A stretch of DNA of 64,000 bases from positions 1 to 64,000 of IMG/VR virus record IMGVR_UViG_3300029258_001507; one strand, 5' to 3'. The notes beneath the pieces were generated by a model that worked only from the letters and a program-made list of their open reading frames with translations, did not search any database and had not been told where the DNA came from. Origin of the DNA: a virus. Each line of letters opens with the position of its first letter. Positions within the stretch are counted from its first letter, which is position 1. This document shows positions 15,813 to 23,122 of this stretch, one piece after another. A program made the position numbers and the translations under genes.

Positions 15813-16166
15813 TTATTTTCGCTTCATCGCAGCCTCTGGCGTTGCGTAGCATTGCTCAGCCAGCAGGTCGAACTCAAAACCTCTCACATCGCGACATCGT
15901 ACCGTACCTTCGTCGTTGTCATCAATGGCACAGCACACGAATCCACGACCAGCCTCTGTGGTGTATAGATTCATCCCTGGCGTAATCGGTACTCCATCGG
16001 CCGTCTTCGGTAGCTTGTCGACGATGGCTTGCAGCCGCTTGATTTCCTTGGCCGCCTTGTCGAGTACGCTGGTTATATCGTCCGCCTCCGAATTGGTCAG
16101 CGGCTCGCTGTCCGTGAGATGGTCCAGCACCTCGACGGCGTCGGCTATCCGTTGCGTCAGTGTCAT
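15813..16166 (-). CDS. Accessory protein, TADGVPI family member A
   Basis: 117 residues. A coiled N-terminal helix (RIADAVEVLDHLTDSE...AAKEIKRLQAIVDKL) is followed by a small beta domain with PKTADGVPITPGM and a C-terminal QCYATPEAAM. The same signature LP.TADGVPI.PGM...QCY.T.EA occurs in another gene of this window (26380-26712), so the two are paralogues. The start is preceded by an ACACGGAGGAGACGGAGG leader shared with other genes nearby. Function unknown; it overlaps the next gene by 4 bases. Confidence 0.6.
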   Translation of the reverse strand: MTLTQRIADAVEVLDHLTDSEPLTNSEADDITSVLDKAAKEIKRLQAIVDKLPKTADGVPITPGMNLYTTEAGRGFVCCAIDDNDEGTVRCRDVRGFEFDLLAEQCYATPEAAMKRK

Positions 16167-16426
16167 CCCTCCGTCTCCTCCGTGTCTTGGTTGGTTGTTT
16201 TAACCCGCCCAATTCCCCATCCGCCGTCCTCGTCCCGCCATTCATAGCCTGGCCGGCACTCGCACGGATCTCCGTAACACAGCCACAGTCTCTCTATCCG
16301 GCACCCACAATCTGGATCGCCATAGGCGTCGGTGCGATAGAGTCCGTCGTATCCATTCTCTCGCAGGTACGACTCCAGAATCTCCTGGCAGGTCGGAGGT
16401 AGGTCGCTCGTTTGGTTTTCACTCAT
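16163..16426 (-). CDS. Cys-rich small protein
   Basis: 87 residues from the ATG at 16426, placed behind a copy of the repeated AAGGAGACACGAGGA leader. The N-terminal part (CQEILESYLRENGYDGLY) is helical and the middle holds CGC...LWLCYGDPCEC, a likely zinc-binding knuckle. I associate similar short proteins with phages of diverse hosts, without a known function. It overlaps the downstream TADGVPI gene by 4 bases, so the two are probably co-expressed. Confidence 0.6.
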   Translation of the reverse strand: MSENQTSDLPPTCQEILESYLRENGYDGLYRTDAYGDPDCGCRIERLWLCYGDPCECRPGYEWRDEDGGWGIGRVKTTNQDTEETEG

Positions 16427-16468
16427 CACTTCGTATCCTCGTGTCTCCTTGGTTGGCTTTCCGTTCAT

Positions 16469-17323
16469 CTACCACGGCAATTCCCGCCGCCGCAGATGTT
16501 CCAGTTCGTCGGGCCACTCGTCCCAATCGCCTCCCTTTTTGTCCTTGAGTCTCAGTGGCTTGCCGTTCCATAATGGCCGTCGCCCGAACTGCTTGACGAA
16601 GACGTCCGCGTCGGCCGCGTCGCATTGCTGGACGATCCGTTCGATCCATTCGACATGGCACGGCCTCGCCCTAGGCCCAGACTCGCCGCCGATGATGACG
16701 CACCGCGCACCGGCACAAGCGACGGGTGGCATGCTTAACGATATCCGGCCGACGAGCGGCTCGACGGACAGGAAGGTTTTCATCCCCATGTCTCCGAGGT
16801 GATAGCTGTCCGGGCCACGCGAGTCGGCCGACCGCTGGTCCTCGACCGACGTTCCGATCCAGACATTCGGCAACTTGAGCGGATCGGCCCAGTGTTCTGG
16901 GTCCTCGAAGAATAGCTTGCACAGCGTGTCACAGGCTCGCCGCACTGTCGGCGTAACATGTTCCGGTCGCTTCGTCAGCAGCAAGTATTGCAGGGCGTCG
17001 GTCCGGGCGATCGTATCGCACAGCCGCACCCGCAGCGGATCGAGGTCATCCCGCTCCTCGAAGACATCGCACATCGACCCGACGAAGACCGACTCGGTGT
17101 CGTCGTTGATCGCCGCCCTGCGGTCCCACGATTCGAGTTGTTTCCACGCTCTCTCGCTTGCGGGCACGCGAACGCCGTCTGGCCCCCACGTCCCAAATAC
17201 GGCCGGATTCCGCCTCGCTTGCAGCTCCGCATAACAGTGCTCGCACCCAGTCGAGACCTTCGCGCATCCTCTCCACGGATTAAACGTGTGGTCACACCAT
17301 GCGATTGTCGTCTTCTCGCCCAT
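16469..17323 (-). CDS. DUF5131 family protein (Gp37/Gp68-like)
   Basis: 284 residues from the ATG at 17323 preceded by ACGGAGGAAGATAATA. The sequence matches the DUF5131 phage family: IAWCDHTFNPWRGCAKVSTG followed by CEHCYAE, then SVFVGSMCDVFEE, LQYLLLTKRPEH, NVWIGTSVEDQ, LSVEPLVGRI and VIIGGESGPRARP, ending in VFVKQFGRRP. The CxxxxxGCxxC pattern and the fold resemble radical SAM-like proteins. The biochemical role is unknown. It is common among phage and mobile-element accessory genes. Confidence 0.85.
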   Translation of the reverse strand: MGEKTTIAWCDHTFNPWRGCAKVSTGCEHCYAELQARRNPAVFGTWGPDGVRVPASERAWKQLESWDRRAAINDDTESVFVGSMCDVFEERDDLDPLRVRLCDTIARTDALQYLLLTKRPEHVTPTVRRACDTLCKLFFEDPEHWADPLKLPNVWIGTSVEDQRSADSRGPDSYHLGDMGMKTFLSVEPLVGRISLSMPPVACAGARCVIIGGESGPRARPCHVEWIERIVQQCDAADADVFVKQFGRRPLWNGKPLRLKDKKGGDWDEWPDELEHLRRRELPW

Positions 17324-17576
17324 TATTATCTTCCTCCGTGTCTCCGTGGCAGTCTTCCCCGGCATCACCCAGCGACGGCAAGCTGAAGTGTTTTGGTAGT
17401 CGATCCGCCAGCCGCGCCTCGTGATAGCCGATGCACCAAGCTACTCGCAATGTATCCATGCTTCCGTGCCTAGGGTACGGACACTCGGGCCCATCGCCGT
17501 TATGATACGCACACCGCCCCGCGAGTCGCGATTCGCGACTCCTGACATCGCTGTTCCACAGTGGCTTCACAGTCAT
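17292..17576 (-). CDS. Ribosome modulation factor (RMF/CrpP)-like small protein
   Basis: 94 residues from the ATG at 17576 behind CCGGAGGATA. The core CPYPRHGSMDTLRVAWCIGYHEA fits the short RMF/CrpP pattern (N/C-PYP..G...R..W..GY..A), which in bacteria binds and inactivates ribosomes or modifies drugs. The C-terminal 35 residues are acidic and of low complexity and overlap the start of the next gene. A role in tuning host translation is possible but unproven. Confidence 0.5.
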   Translation of the reverse strand: MTVKPLWNSDVRSRESRLAGRCAYHNGDGPECPYPRHGSMDTLRVAWCIGYHEARLADRLPKHFSLPSLGDAGEDCHGDTEEDNNGREDDNRMV

Positions 17577-17613
17577 TATCCTCCGGCTTCCTGATTTCGG
17601 TTTGCTGGATTCC

Positions 17614-17778
17614 TTACTCGTCCCGGTGGTTAGCCACGCAGACAAAGCAAGTCACCGCTCCGGCAACCAGCATGCATAACACCATCCGCAGCGTGAAGGC
17701 GAGCCCGCCGCCCGTCCTGATCCATTCCGGGCCGACGTGGTAGATGTACGTCCCCGCCAACCCGACACATCTTGCCAT
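17614..17778 (-). CDS. Small single-pass membrane protein (54 aa)
   Basis: Reading from the ATG at 17778 (behind AGAAGGCCATCG) gives 54 residues: MARCVGLAGTYIYHVGPEW, then a hydrophobic helix FTLRMVLCMLVAGAVTCFV and the charged end ANHRDE. The membrane segment with a charged tail looks like a real small protein. It lies entirely inside another reading frame (17630-17845) that has the better leader, so at most one of them, or a frameshifted product of both, may be expressed. Confidence 0.4.
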   Translation of the reverse strand: MARCVGLAGTYIYHVGPEWIRTGGGLAFTLRMVLCMLVAGAVTCFVCVANHRDE

Positions 17779-17845
17779 CGATGGCCTTCTGTAGCTCGGC
17801 GACTTTCCGTGTCTGGCATTTGTGCCCGTGGGCTAGCGACAACAT
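17630..17845 (-). CDS. Possible small protein overlapping the 54-aa membrane ORF
   Basis: 71 residues from the ATG at 17845, directly behind the repeated leader CACGGAGACACGGAGG found before several neighbouring genes. The N-terminal 25 residues (LSLAHGHKCQTRKVAELQKA) look protein-like and helical, while the rest is Arg/Gly-rich like an out-of-frame reading. A sequence change near 17780 that joins this start to the membrane frame would make one sensible protein. It may thus be a broken or frameshifted gene. Confidence 0.35.
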   Translation of the reverse strand: MLSLAHGHKCQTRKVAELQKAIDGKMCRVGGDVHLPRRPGMDQDGRRARLHAADGVMHAGCRSGDLLCLRG

Positions 17846-17881
17846 CACTCCGTCTCCTCCGTGTCTCCGTGGTTACTTACC

Positions 17882-18301
17882 TCAATCCAACACGCGCCGC
17901 TCCCGTTCTTCCGCGTCGAGGTCGCGTTGATAGTGGATGCGGTAGACGCCCGGCGGCAAAACGACGTTGCCGTGCTCCGGGTGGGTGATCGTGCGCTCTT
18001 GCGTGCAGTGCAGCACCGGACCATCGAGCGGCCCCGCGTCGGCGACACGGTACACGAGCACGCCATCTAGGGCGTCGAGGCAATGCCGACTGCCCTGCGT
18101 ACTGCCGGGGACGAGTTGCAGCGACGGCGTGTCCTCGGCCGTCGCGCCGGTCGGCACGTCGCCCAGCAGGGTGATGTAGACGTCGCCCTGTCTCCAGCAG
18201 TCGCCCGGCGTCGCCGCCTCGGGGAACCGCTGCGGTTGGTCGTTACGGATTGCCTCGGCCGTTTCCTGAATCATTTGAAGTTCTTGTGCGGTCGCGCTCA
18301 T
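17882..18301 (-). CDS. Hypothetical protein paired with DUF6745
   Basis: 139 residues from the ATG at 18301, in a TAATG overlap with the stop of the DUF6745 gene. The sequence is ordered: a short helix, then FPEAATPGDCWRQGDVYITLL, LQLVPGSTQGSRHCLD, VLHCTQERTITHPEHGNVVLP and GVYRIHYQRDLDAEE, mostly beta. I associate this gene pair with planctomycete and cyanobacterial genomes, where it stands beside repeat-containing DUF6745 proteins. The coupling indicates that the two products act together. Molecular function unknown. Confidence 0.65.
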   Translation of the reverse strand: MSATAQELQMIQETAEAIRNDQPQRFPEAATPGDCWRQGDVYITLLGDVPTGATAEDTPSLQLVPGSTQGSRHCLDALDGVLVYRVADAGPLDGPVLHCTQERTITHPEHGNVVLPPGVYRIHYQRDLDAEERERRVLD

Positions 18302-19422
18302 TACGAAGCTCCTATAATGCTGACGTTTCGGTTTCCACCCAGCCACTGTTGGGCCTGTTCACAACTAGTGATTTCGCGTGGTACGTGCATGGCGAAGACT
18401 TTGGCGGTCGACGGACACGAGCAGACGAGTCTCCGTTGCCCGTCGCGTGCCTCCATCAGGGCCTCGCGCGTACCGTCGACATCGTTGCGTTGCTTATCGA
18501 CGACCGTAGCTCCCGTCTCGGCCAGGTAGCGCGGCCAGCCGTAGCGGTCGATCCGAAGGCGTTGCACCTCCGCATTCTCCTCGCCGTGTATCTGATCGAG
18601 GGTCTGTGTCTCGGGCCGTATGACGATTTGCTCGTCGACCGCGACGCCGTCGATGTGCCACAACTGCCATCCATCGCGCCAAGTGATCGACGGCCCGGCT
18701 TCGTTGTGCAACCGGCCCTCTTGCAGGTGCAGCTCCGCCGGGCGATCGGCCAGCGCGGCGAATCGGTCTCCGTAGATGCACCAGGACGCATTGAGCGCGT
18801 GCTGCTCGTCGGCGGCGAATGCTTCCAGCAATCGGTCATCCCAGTGGCACACATCGCGGAAAAACGAGACGTATGCATACCAAGATGCCCATAGGTTGCC
18901 GCCACGATAGGAACGTAGGACTTGACCCCCGACTTGCGAATGGACTTGCTTCCGGACTTGCGAATAGACTTGACCCCCGACTTGCGAATGGACTTGCTTC
19001 CGGACTTGCGAATAGACTTGACCCCCGACTTGCGACTCGACTTGCGACTCGACTTGCGACCCGACTTGCGACTCGACTTGCGACTCGACTTGCGACCCGA
19101 CTTGCGAATAGACTTGCTTCCGGACTTGCGACCCGACTTGCGAATCGACTTGCGACCCGACTTGCGTCCCGACTTGCGACGCGACTTGCGAATCGCGAGT
19201 AGCCAGCATGATCCAGGCAATCGCCGCGCCAAGTGGCGAACCGAGCCGCAAGACAATTCCGGGCTCGGGTAGTTCGGCCGCGCGATAGCATCTCCGCACG
19301 CCTACTGCCGCCGCGTCGAAATCGGCGGGCTCCGTCGACAGACCGATTGCGGTCCACTTGGCGACCCACTCTGGTATCCGGTCCAACTGCGCGTCGGTCA
19401 ATCTATCGATTCGTGATGGCAT
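18301..19422 (-). CDS. DUF6745-like protein with SQV tetrapeptide repeat tract
   Basis: 373 residues. Residues 1-77 are helical ([20 protein letters not shown]). Residues about 78-165 are a tandem run of four-residue units of the type SQVG, SQVE and RKQV. The C-terminal 200 residues match the DUF6745 pattern, including [45 protein letters not shown] and a CSCPST.K.FAMHVP segment. The gene starts with ATG behind GGAGATTTGAA. Repeat number probably changes by slippage in steps of 12 bases. Role unknown. Confidence 0.7.
   Translation of the reverse strand: MPSRIDRLTDAQLDRIPEWVAKWTAIGLSTEPADFDAAAVGVRRCYRAAELPEPGIVLRLGSPLGAAIAWIMLATRDSQVASQVGTQVGSQVDSQVGSQVRKQVYSQVGSQVESQVESQVGSQVESQVESQVGGQVYSQVRKQVHSQVGGQVYSQVRKQVHSQVGGQVLRSYRGGNLWASWYAYVSFFRDVCHWDDRLLEAFAADEQHALNASWCIYGDRFAALADRPAELHLQEGRLHNEAGPSITWRDGWQLWHIDGVAVDEQIVIRPETQTLDQIHGEENAEVQRLRIDRYGWPRYLAETGATVVDKQRNDVDGTREALMEARDGQRRLVCSCPSTAKVFAMHVPREITSCEQAQQWLGGNRNVSIIGAS
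18914..19196 (-). repeat. 12-bp tandem repeats encoding SQVx
   Basis: On the plus strand the unit GACTTGCGAxxx recurs about every 12 bases through this stretch, with longer super-units near 18925-19030 repeated in blocks. It is in frame with the DUF6745 gene, so length changes keep the frame. Confidence 0.85.
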
Positions 19423-19449
19423 TTCAAATCTCCTGAACCCAGTACTAGG

Positions 19450-20193
19450 TCAATCCTTCATACTTGCCAAGTACTCGGCAGTCGACAGCCACCGTCGGCC
19501 ATTCCGTATGGAACGGGCCTTGAGCGTTACACCCTCGGGGATCGTCGTCAACGATCTGAGGTCCAGGTAGCTATCGGCCGTGAGCGTTACACCCTCGGAG
19601 ATCGTCGTCAACGATCTGAGGTCCAGGTAGCTATCGGTCTTGAGCGTTACACCCCCGGGGATCGTCGTCAACGATCCGAGGTCCAGGTAGCTATCGGCCG
19701 TGAGCGTTACACCCCCGGAGATCGTCGTCAACGATCCGAGGTTCAGGTAGCTATCGGTCTTGAGCGTTACACCCTCGGGGATCGTCGTCAACGATCTGAG
19801 GTCCAGGTAGCCATCAGCATTGAGCGTTACACCCTCCGGTAAAGTAGTCAACGATCCGAGGTTCAGGTCGCCATCGACTTCGAGCGTATTGCCGTCGAAG
19901 TGCCGCATCGCGGCGCGGAACATCTGGTTCTTCACGCGCGGCGTCATCCAGTCCTCCCACCAGTTCGGCCGTCCCGCGTCGAACTGGAACTCCCAGCCCG
20001 CTTCGTCCATCAGGCTCCTCACCGGCTTGTACTCCACCGGCGTCTGATACCGCCCCATTCCGTCGGTATCCCGGGTTTGCAAGCCATACTCCTCCCGGAT
20101 CGCGTGGTGCGAATCGGTCTCGTTCGACAGGTACACCGCGACGTCCCGGGTCGTGCTGTTGTAGGCACACACCGCAGATTTGAAATAACACAT
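19450..20193 (-). CDS. Repeat protein with 20-residue SLTTIPEGVTL units
   Basis: 247 residues from the ATG at 20193 behind AAGGAGAAGACC. The N-terminal 110 residues are a non-repeat domain (MCYFKSAVCAYNSTTRDVAV, DEAGWEFQFDAGRPNWW). The rest is about seven units of 20 residues with the pattern LDLRSLTTIPEGVTL.ADSY, each unit probably one turn of a small solenoid. It lies with two other repeat proteins in this accessory zone. A binding or surface-recognition role is plausible but not shown. Confidence 0.65.
   Translation of the reverse strand: MCYFKSAVCAYNSTTRDVAVYLSNETDSHHAIREEYGLQTRDTDGMGRYQTPVEYKPVRSLMDEAGWEFQFDAGRPNWWEDWMTPRVKNQMFRAAMRHFDGNTLEVDGDLNLGSLTTLPEGVTLNADGYLDLRSLTTIPEGVTLKTDSYLNLGSLTTISGGVTLTADSYLDLGSLTTIPGGVTLKTDSYLDLRSLTTISEGVTLTADSYLDLRSLTTIPEGVTLKARSIRNGRRWLSTAEYLASMKD
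19514..19873 (-). repeat. 60-bp tandem repeats (about six copies)
   Basis: A 60-base unit containing GAGCGTTACACCC and GTCGTCAACGATC recurs at exact 60-base spacing (near 19519, 19579, 19639, 19699, 19759, 19819). The copies are very similar, so expansion seems recent. Confidence 0.9.
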
Positions 20194-20210
20194 GGTCTTC
20201 TCCTTGGGGT

Positions 20211-20495
20211 TCACGCCTCATCGGCAAAATTCCATTCGCACAGTTCCGCCTCCGGCAGCAGAATCTCCCCGGTGCGTAACGTCGCGCCAACCAAGAACGC
20301 CTGCCGTATGCGATCCGGCAATCCGTGTCCGGTTTCGTCCAACGCGCGTTTCAATCCACGCCCGCACGCGGCGGGCGACCTCTCTTCCTCTTGCCATAGT
20401 GCGTAAGCACCTCCAAAAAAGCCGCTTCCCGGAGTCGAGCCGGGCTGCACGGCTAGGATGCAACATCCCCGCACAGGTAACCCTACAAGCGGCAT
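20211..20495 (-). CDS. Small hypothetical protein
   Basis: 94 residues from the ATG at 20495, preceded by GAAAGGAGAGATC. The N-terminal part (MPLVGLPVRGCCILAVQPG) is mildly hydrophobic and the rest is mixed helix (RGLKRALDETGHGLPDRIRQ). It sits between the SSB gene and the repeat protein. No family recognised. Another overlapping frame in the same direction is also open here, but it lacks a ribosome site. Confidence 0.45.
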   Translation of the reverse strand: MPLVGLPVRGCCILAVQPGSTPGSGFFGGAYALWQEEERSPAACGRGLKRALDETGHGLPDRIRQAFLVGATLRTGEILLPEAELCEWNFADEA

Positions 20496-20558
20496 GATCT
20501 CTCCTTTCGTTTTCGCATTGCGATTCAGAAAGCAGAACTCCTCGTCCCTCGCCATCTT

Positions 20559-21002
20559 TCAAAACGGAATATCCTCTCCTCCCTCGCCTGCCCGTTGCGG
20601 TTGCGGCCCGAACCCGTCCGGGTCGGTCCCCGGCGAGGCGGCCGGTCGCTGCTGCGGTCCCGCATGGCCGCCCCCCTTGCTGCCGAGCATCTGCATCCGT
20701 TCGCCGATCACCTTCAGTTTCGACCGCTTCTGGCCGTCCTTCTCCCAGGTGTCGAGCTTCAGCCGCCCCTCGATCAGGACCTGCGAGCCCTTCTTGAGGT
20801 ATTCACACGCCACCTCTGCCGTGCGGGCCCAGACAGTCACGTCGACGAAGACGGTCTCTTCGACGTATTCGCCCTTGGCGTTCTTCCGCTTGTCGTTGAT
20901 CGCCAGCCCCAGGTCGCACACCGCCGTCCCCGACGGGATGTACTTCAGTTCCGGGTCCCGCGTGAGATTGCCGACCAGGATTACCGCGTTGTAACCTGCC
21001 AT
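20559..21002 (-). CDS. ssb: Single-stranded DNA-binding protein
   Basis: 147 residues with a clear OB-fold [51 protein letters not shown] and [21 protein letters not shown] Gly/Pro/Gln-rich linker follows, then the acidic tip EDIPF that recruits replication and repair proteins. It coats single-stranded DNA during phage replication and recombination and fits with the Rad52-like annealing protein elsewhere in the window. Length is normal for bacterial and phage SSBs. Confidence 0.95.
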   Translation of the reverse strand: MAGYNAVILVGNLTRDPELKYIPSGTAVCDLGLAINDKRKNAKGEYVEETVFVDVTVWARTAEVACEYLKKGSQVLIEGRLKLDTWEKDGQKRSKLKVIGERMQMLGSKGGGHAGPQQRPAASPGTDPDGFGPQPQRAGEGGEDIPF

Positions 21003-21010
21003 TTGTTTCC

Positions 21011-21340
21011 TTACTGTTTACGCCCCACTGCATTGGACACCCGCCAATCAATGCCGAGTACATCCCACGGCAGTGGTTGCCAGCCGACGACCATCGTGTT
21101 GCCGGTCAACGACGGCTCGTCTGGCACTAACATGCAGAAATGATCCATGCTTGTGAGCGTGGTGACGCCGAGATTGCGTAAGGGACCGTCCACGTGGTCG
21201 ATGGTCCGCCCTTCGCGAAGGAATACGATCTTCCGACCACACCAGACCTCGCGTTCCACGCACAACCCTTCTTGCATCTTCTCCGTGGCCCACCCGAAAT
21301 CATGCTGCCGGTTGTCCGGCTTGTTTTTTTCCTCACTCAT
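21011..21340 (-). CDS. DUF2829 / Tad2-like protein (candidate anti-Thoeris)
   Basis: 109 residues. [19 protein letters not shown] near residue 15 and the C-terminal [18 protein letters not shown] fit the DUF2829 layout (FG.AL..LK.GKKV.R..W ... W..S..D.L..DW.V). DUF2829 includes Tad2, a phage protein that binds the cyclic ADP-ribose-type signals of Thoeris defence. The middle is diverged and longer than in typical Tad2, so the sequestering activity is uncertain. It lies between SSB and a repeat protein, in an accessory zone where such genes are common. Confidence 0.55.
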   Translation of the reverse strand: MSEEKNKPDNRQHDFGWATEKMQEGLCVEREVWCGRKIVFLREGRTIDHVDGPLRNLGVTTLTSMDHFCMLVPDEPSLTGNTMVVGWQPLPWDVLGIDWRVSNAVGRKQ

Positions 21341-21367
21341 AGCTTCGTGTCCTTCGTGGTTCTAGAA

Positions 21368-22162
21368 TCATTGTTTGGGTCGCGTGAATTGCCTCATAGA
21401 GGAGCAACGCCCTAGCCGAAGCCGGATCTCACAACACCCGCCATCTGCCTCCTTGATAGAGTCGATGTCCGCCCACTTGGGTGCCGTGATTTCGATGACC
21501 GCCTCCTCCTCGGACAGTATCCGTCTCCACGCCTCGGCATCGACGTATTGCAACGCCTCGCCACTTTGCCACTGGGCGGCTAGGATAACCTCCGGCGTCT
21601 GTCGCGACGAATCAACGAATTGCAGCGCCTCGCCATATTGCTGCACGGCGGCTAGAATAACCTCAGGCGTCCGTCGCGACGAATCAACGAATTGCAACGC
21701 GTAGCCGTTTTGCCGCACGGCGGCTAGGATAACCTCAGGCGTCCGTCGCGACGAATCGACGTGTCGCAGCGCGGAGCCATTTCGCTGCACGGCGGCTAGA
21801 ATAACCTCAGGCGTCCGTCGCGACGAATCGACGTATTGCAGCGCGTGGCCAGTTTGCTGCACGGCGGCTAGGATAACCTCAGGCGTCCGTCGCGACGAAT
21901 CAACGTATTGCAGCGCCTCGCCAGTTTGCTGCACGGCGGCTAAGATAACCTCAGGCGTCTGTTGCGACGAATCAACGAACTGCAGCGCCTCTCCATCTTG
22001 CTGCACGGCGGCTAAGATAACCTCAGGCGTCCGTCGCGACGAATCAACGAACCGCAGCGCGTAGCCATGTTTCCGCACGGCGACTAATGCTTCGGCGCTC
22101 TGGAGATCCCGTTTCTTATCCAGCCTTTTCCATAACTCGTGTAGTTCCTTCAGCCTTTCCAT
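21368..22162 (-). CDS. DUF4116-like tandem-repeat protein
   Basis: 264 residues. After a short helical start, about eight units of 24 residues follow the pattern FVDSSRRTPEVILAAVQQ.G (with ALQ between units), as in DUF4116 repeats. The final 55 residues are different (EEEAVIEITAPKWADIDS and a Cys-containing basic tail). The repeats would form an alpha solenoid. I know the repeat family from protist, virus and bacterial proteins without a defined function; here it may bind a protein partner. Confidence 0.75.
   Translation of the reverse strand: MERLKELHELWKRLDKKRDLQSAEALVAVRKHGYALRFVDSSRRTPEVILAAVQQDGEALQFVDSSQQTPEVILAAVQQTGEALQYVDSSRRTPEVILAAVQQTGHALQYVDSSRRTPEVILAAVQRNGSALRHVDSSRRTPEVILAAVRQNGYALQFVDSSRRTPEVILAAVQQYGEALQFVDSSRQTPEVILAAQWQSGEALQYVDAEAWRRILSEEEAVIEITAPKWADIDSIKEADGGCCEIRLRLGRCSSMRQFTRPKQ
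21541..22070 (-). repeat. 72-bp tandem repeats in DUF4116 gene
   Basis: Plus-strand blocks containing GGCTARRATAACCTC and GGCGTCYGTYGCGACGAATC recur every 72 bases over this stretch, seven to eight times, in frame with the protein. Confidence 0.85.
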
Positions 22163-22252
22163 GGTTTGTTTCCTTGTCGTGTTTTTGCCTTTTTACCGTT
22201 AACGACCAGGTGCGTTTATGCGCTGACGCACCCCAGCGTTCCAGCAGTGACC

Positions 22253-23122
22253 TTAAAATAACATCCTCTCTGTGTCTTGGCTCCTGACCGCTGATTCCAA
22301 ATTCCTTCTAGCCGCCGCGATGTATTCGTCCTTGATCTCGCAACCGAAGAATCGACGCCCAAGACGAATAGCCTCGTATCCTTCACTTCCGATTCCAGCA
22401 AACGGAGAAAACACAATCTCCTCAGGATTAGTGTATAGCTTGATTAAACGCCTGATAACACCAAGTTGCAATGGGCAAATGTGCTTCGTATCATCGTCGC
22501 CACGACCCTCCTTCACATTAAGCGTGTCCGTTTCTCGGATGTCGTCCCAGCATGCCTCCGCCCATTGAATCCAGTCATTGCGCGACACGTCACCCTTGGA
22601 GACTACCGGCGTTGCATTATCACCTGCTGCCCGGAATTTCAGCAAGTAATCCGGCAACGCGCCTCGGCACTTCGCGCGATCACGCTCAAGCCCCTGGAAC
22701 TGTAATTCAGTACTGCGTGTCCTAATAGCCTGAGCTTGCGGCCCCTTCCTGACCATCCAATCGTACTCGAATACCAGCCCCGCACGTTCACCCAATCGGA
22801 TGTTCAACCCACGGAAGTCAAACAGCCCGACTCCTCCGCTGCGTTTCATCCTTGGTATCTGGGCGACATGCACCATCACCACACGGCCAGGCTTTAGCAC
22901 TCGTGCAAATTGATGATAAAAGAACGACAAATGTATTTTGGCCTCACCCCTCAAATCCTCACTGTTACCGATGTCCTCGGCGAATGACGTATAGGCATAC
23001 AAGCTCGGGAAGGGGGGCGAAAATACCGAAAAATCAATTGATCGGTCCGGCATGGTGGCCATGTGTTCCACGCAATCGCCATGATGGATATCCCATCGCT
23101 TGCCGTCTAGTATATCGCTCAT
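22253..23122 (-). CDS. DNA methyltransferase (N4-C/N6-A type, beta order)
   Basis: 289 residues. The catalytic motif SPPF lies near residue 35 in DFSVFSPPFPSL, and the SAM-binding motif lies near the C-terminus in VFSPFAGIGSEGYEAIRLGRRFFG followed by EIKDEYIAAA, which is the beta-class order. SPP(F/Y) is more frequent in N4-cytosine enzymes, though N6-adenine cannot be excluded. The start overlaps the helicase stop (ATGA). It may protect phage DNA against host restriction or mark it for regulation. Confidence 0.85.
   Translation of the reverse strand: MSDILDGKRWDIHHGDCVEHMATMPDRSIDFSVFSPPFPSLYAYTSFAEDIGNSEDLRGEAKIHLSFFYHQFARVLKPGRVVMVHVAQIPRMKRSGGVGLFDFRGLNIRLGERAGLVFEYDWMVRKGPQAQAIRTRSTELQFQGLERDRAKCRGALPDYLLKFRAAGDNATPVVSKGDVSRNDWIQWAEACWDDIRETDTLNVKEGRGDDDTKHICPLQLGVIRRLIKLYTNPEEIVFSPFAGIGSEGYEAIRLGRRFFGCEIKDEYIAAARRNLESAVRSQDTERMLF

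Noticed and set aside
18819-19272. Plus-strand and other-frame ORFs of LDLRPDLR or RKSGRKS type
   Set aside because: Shadow frames of the 12-bp repeat inside the DUF6745 gene, without non-repeat domains or start signals.
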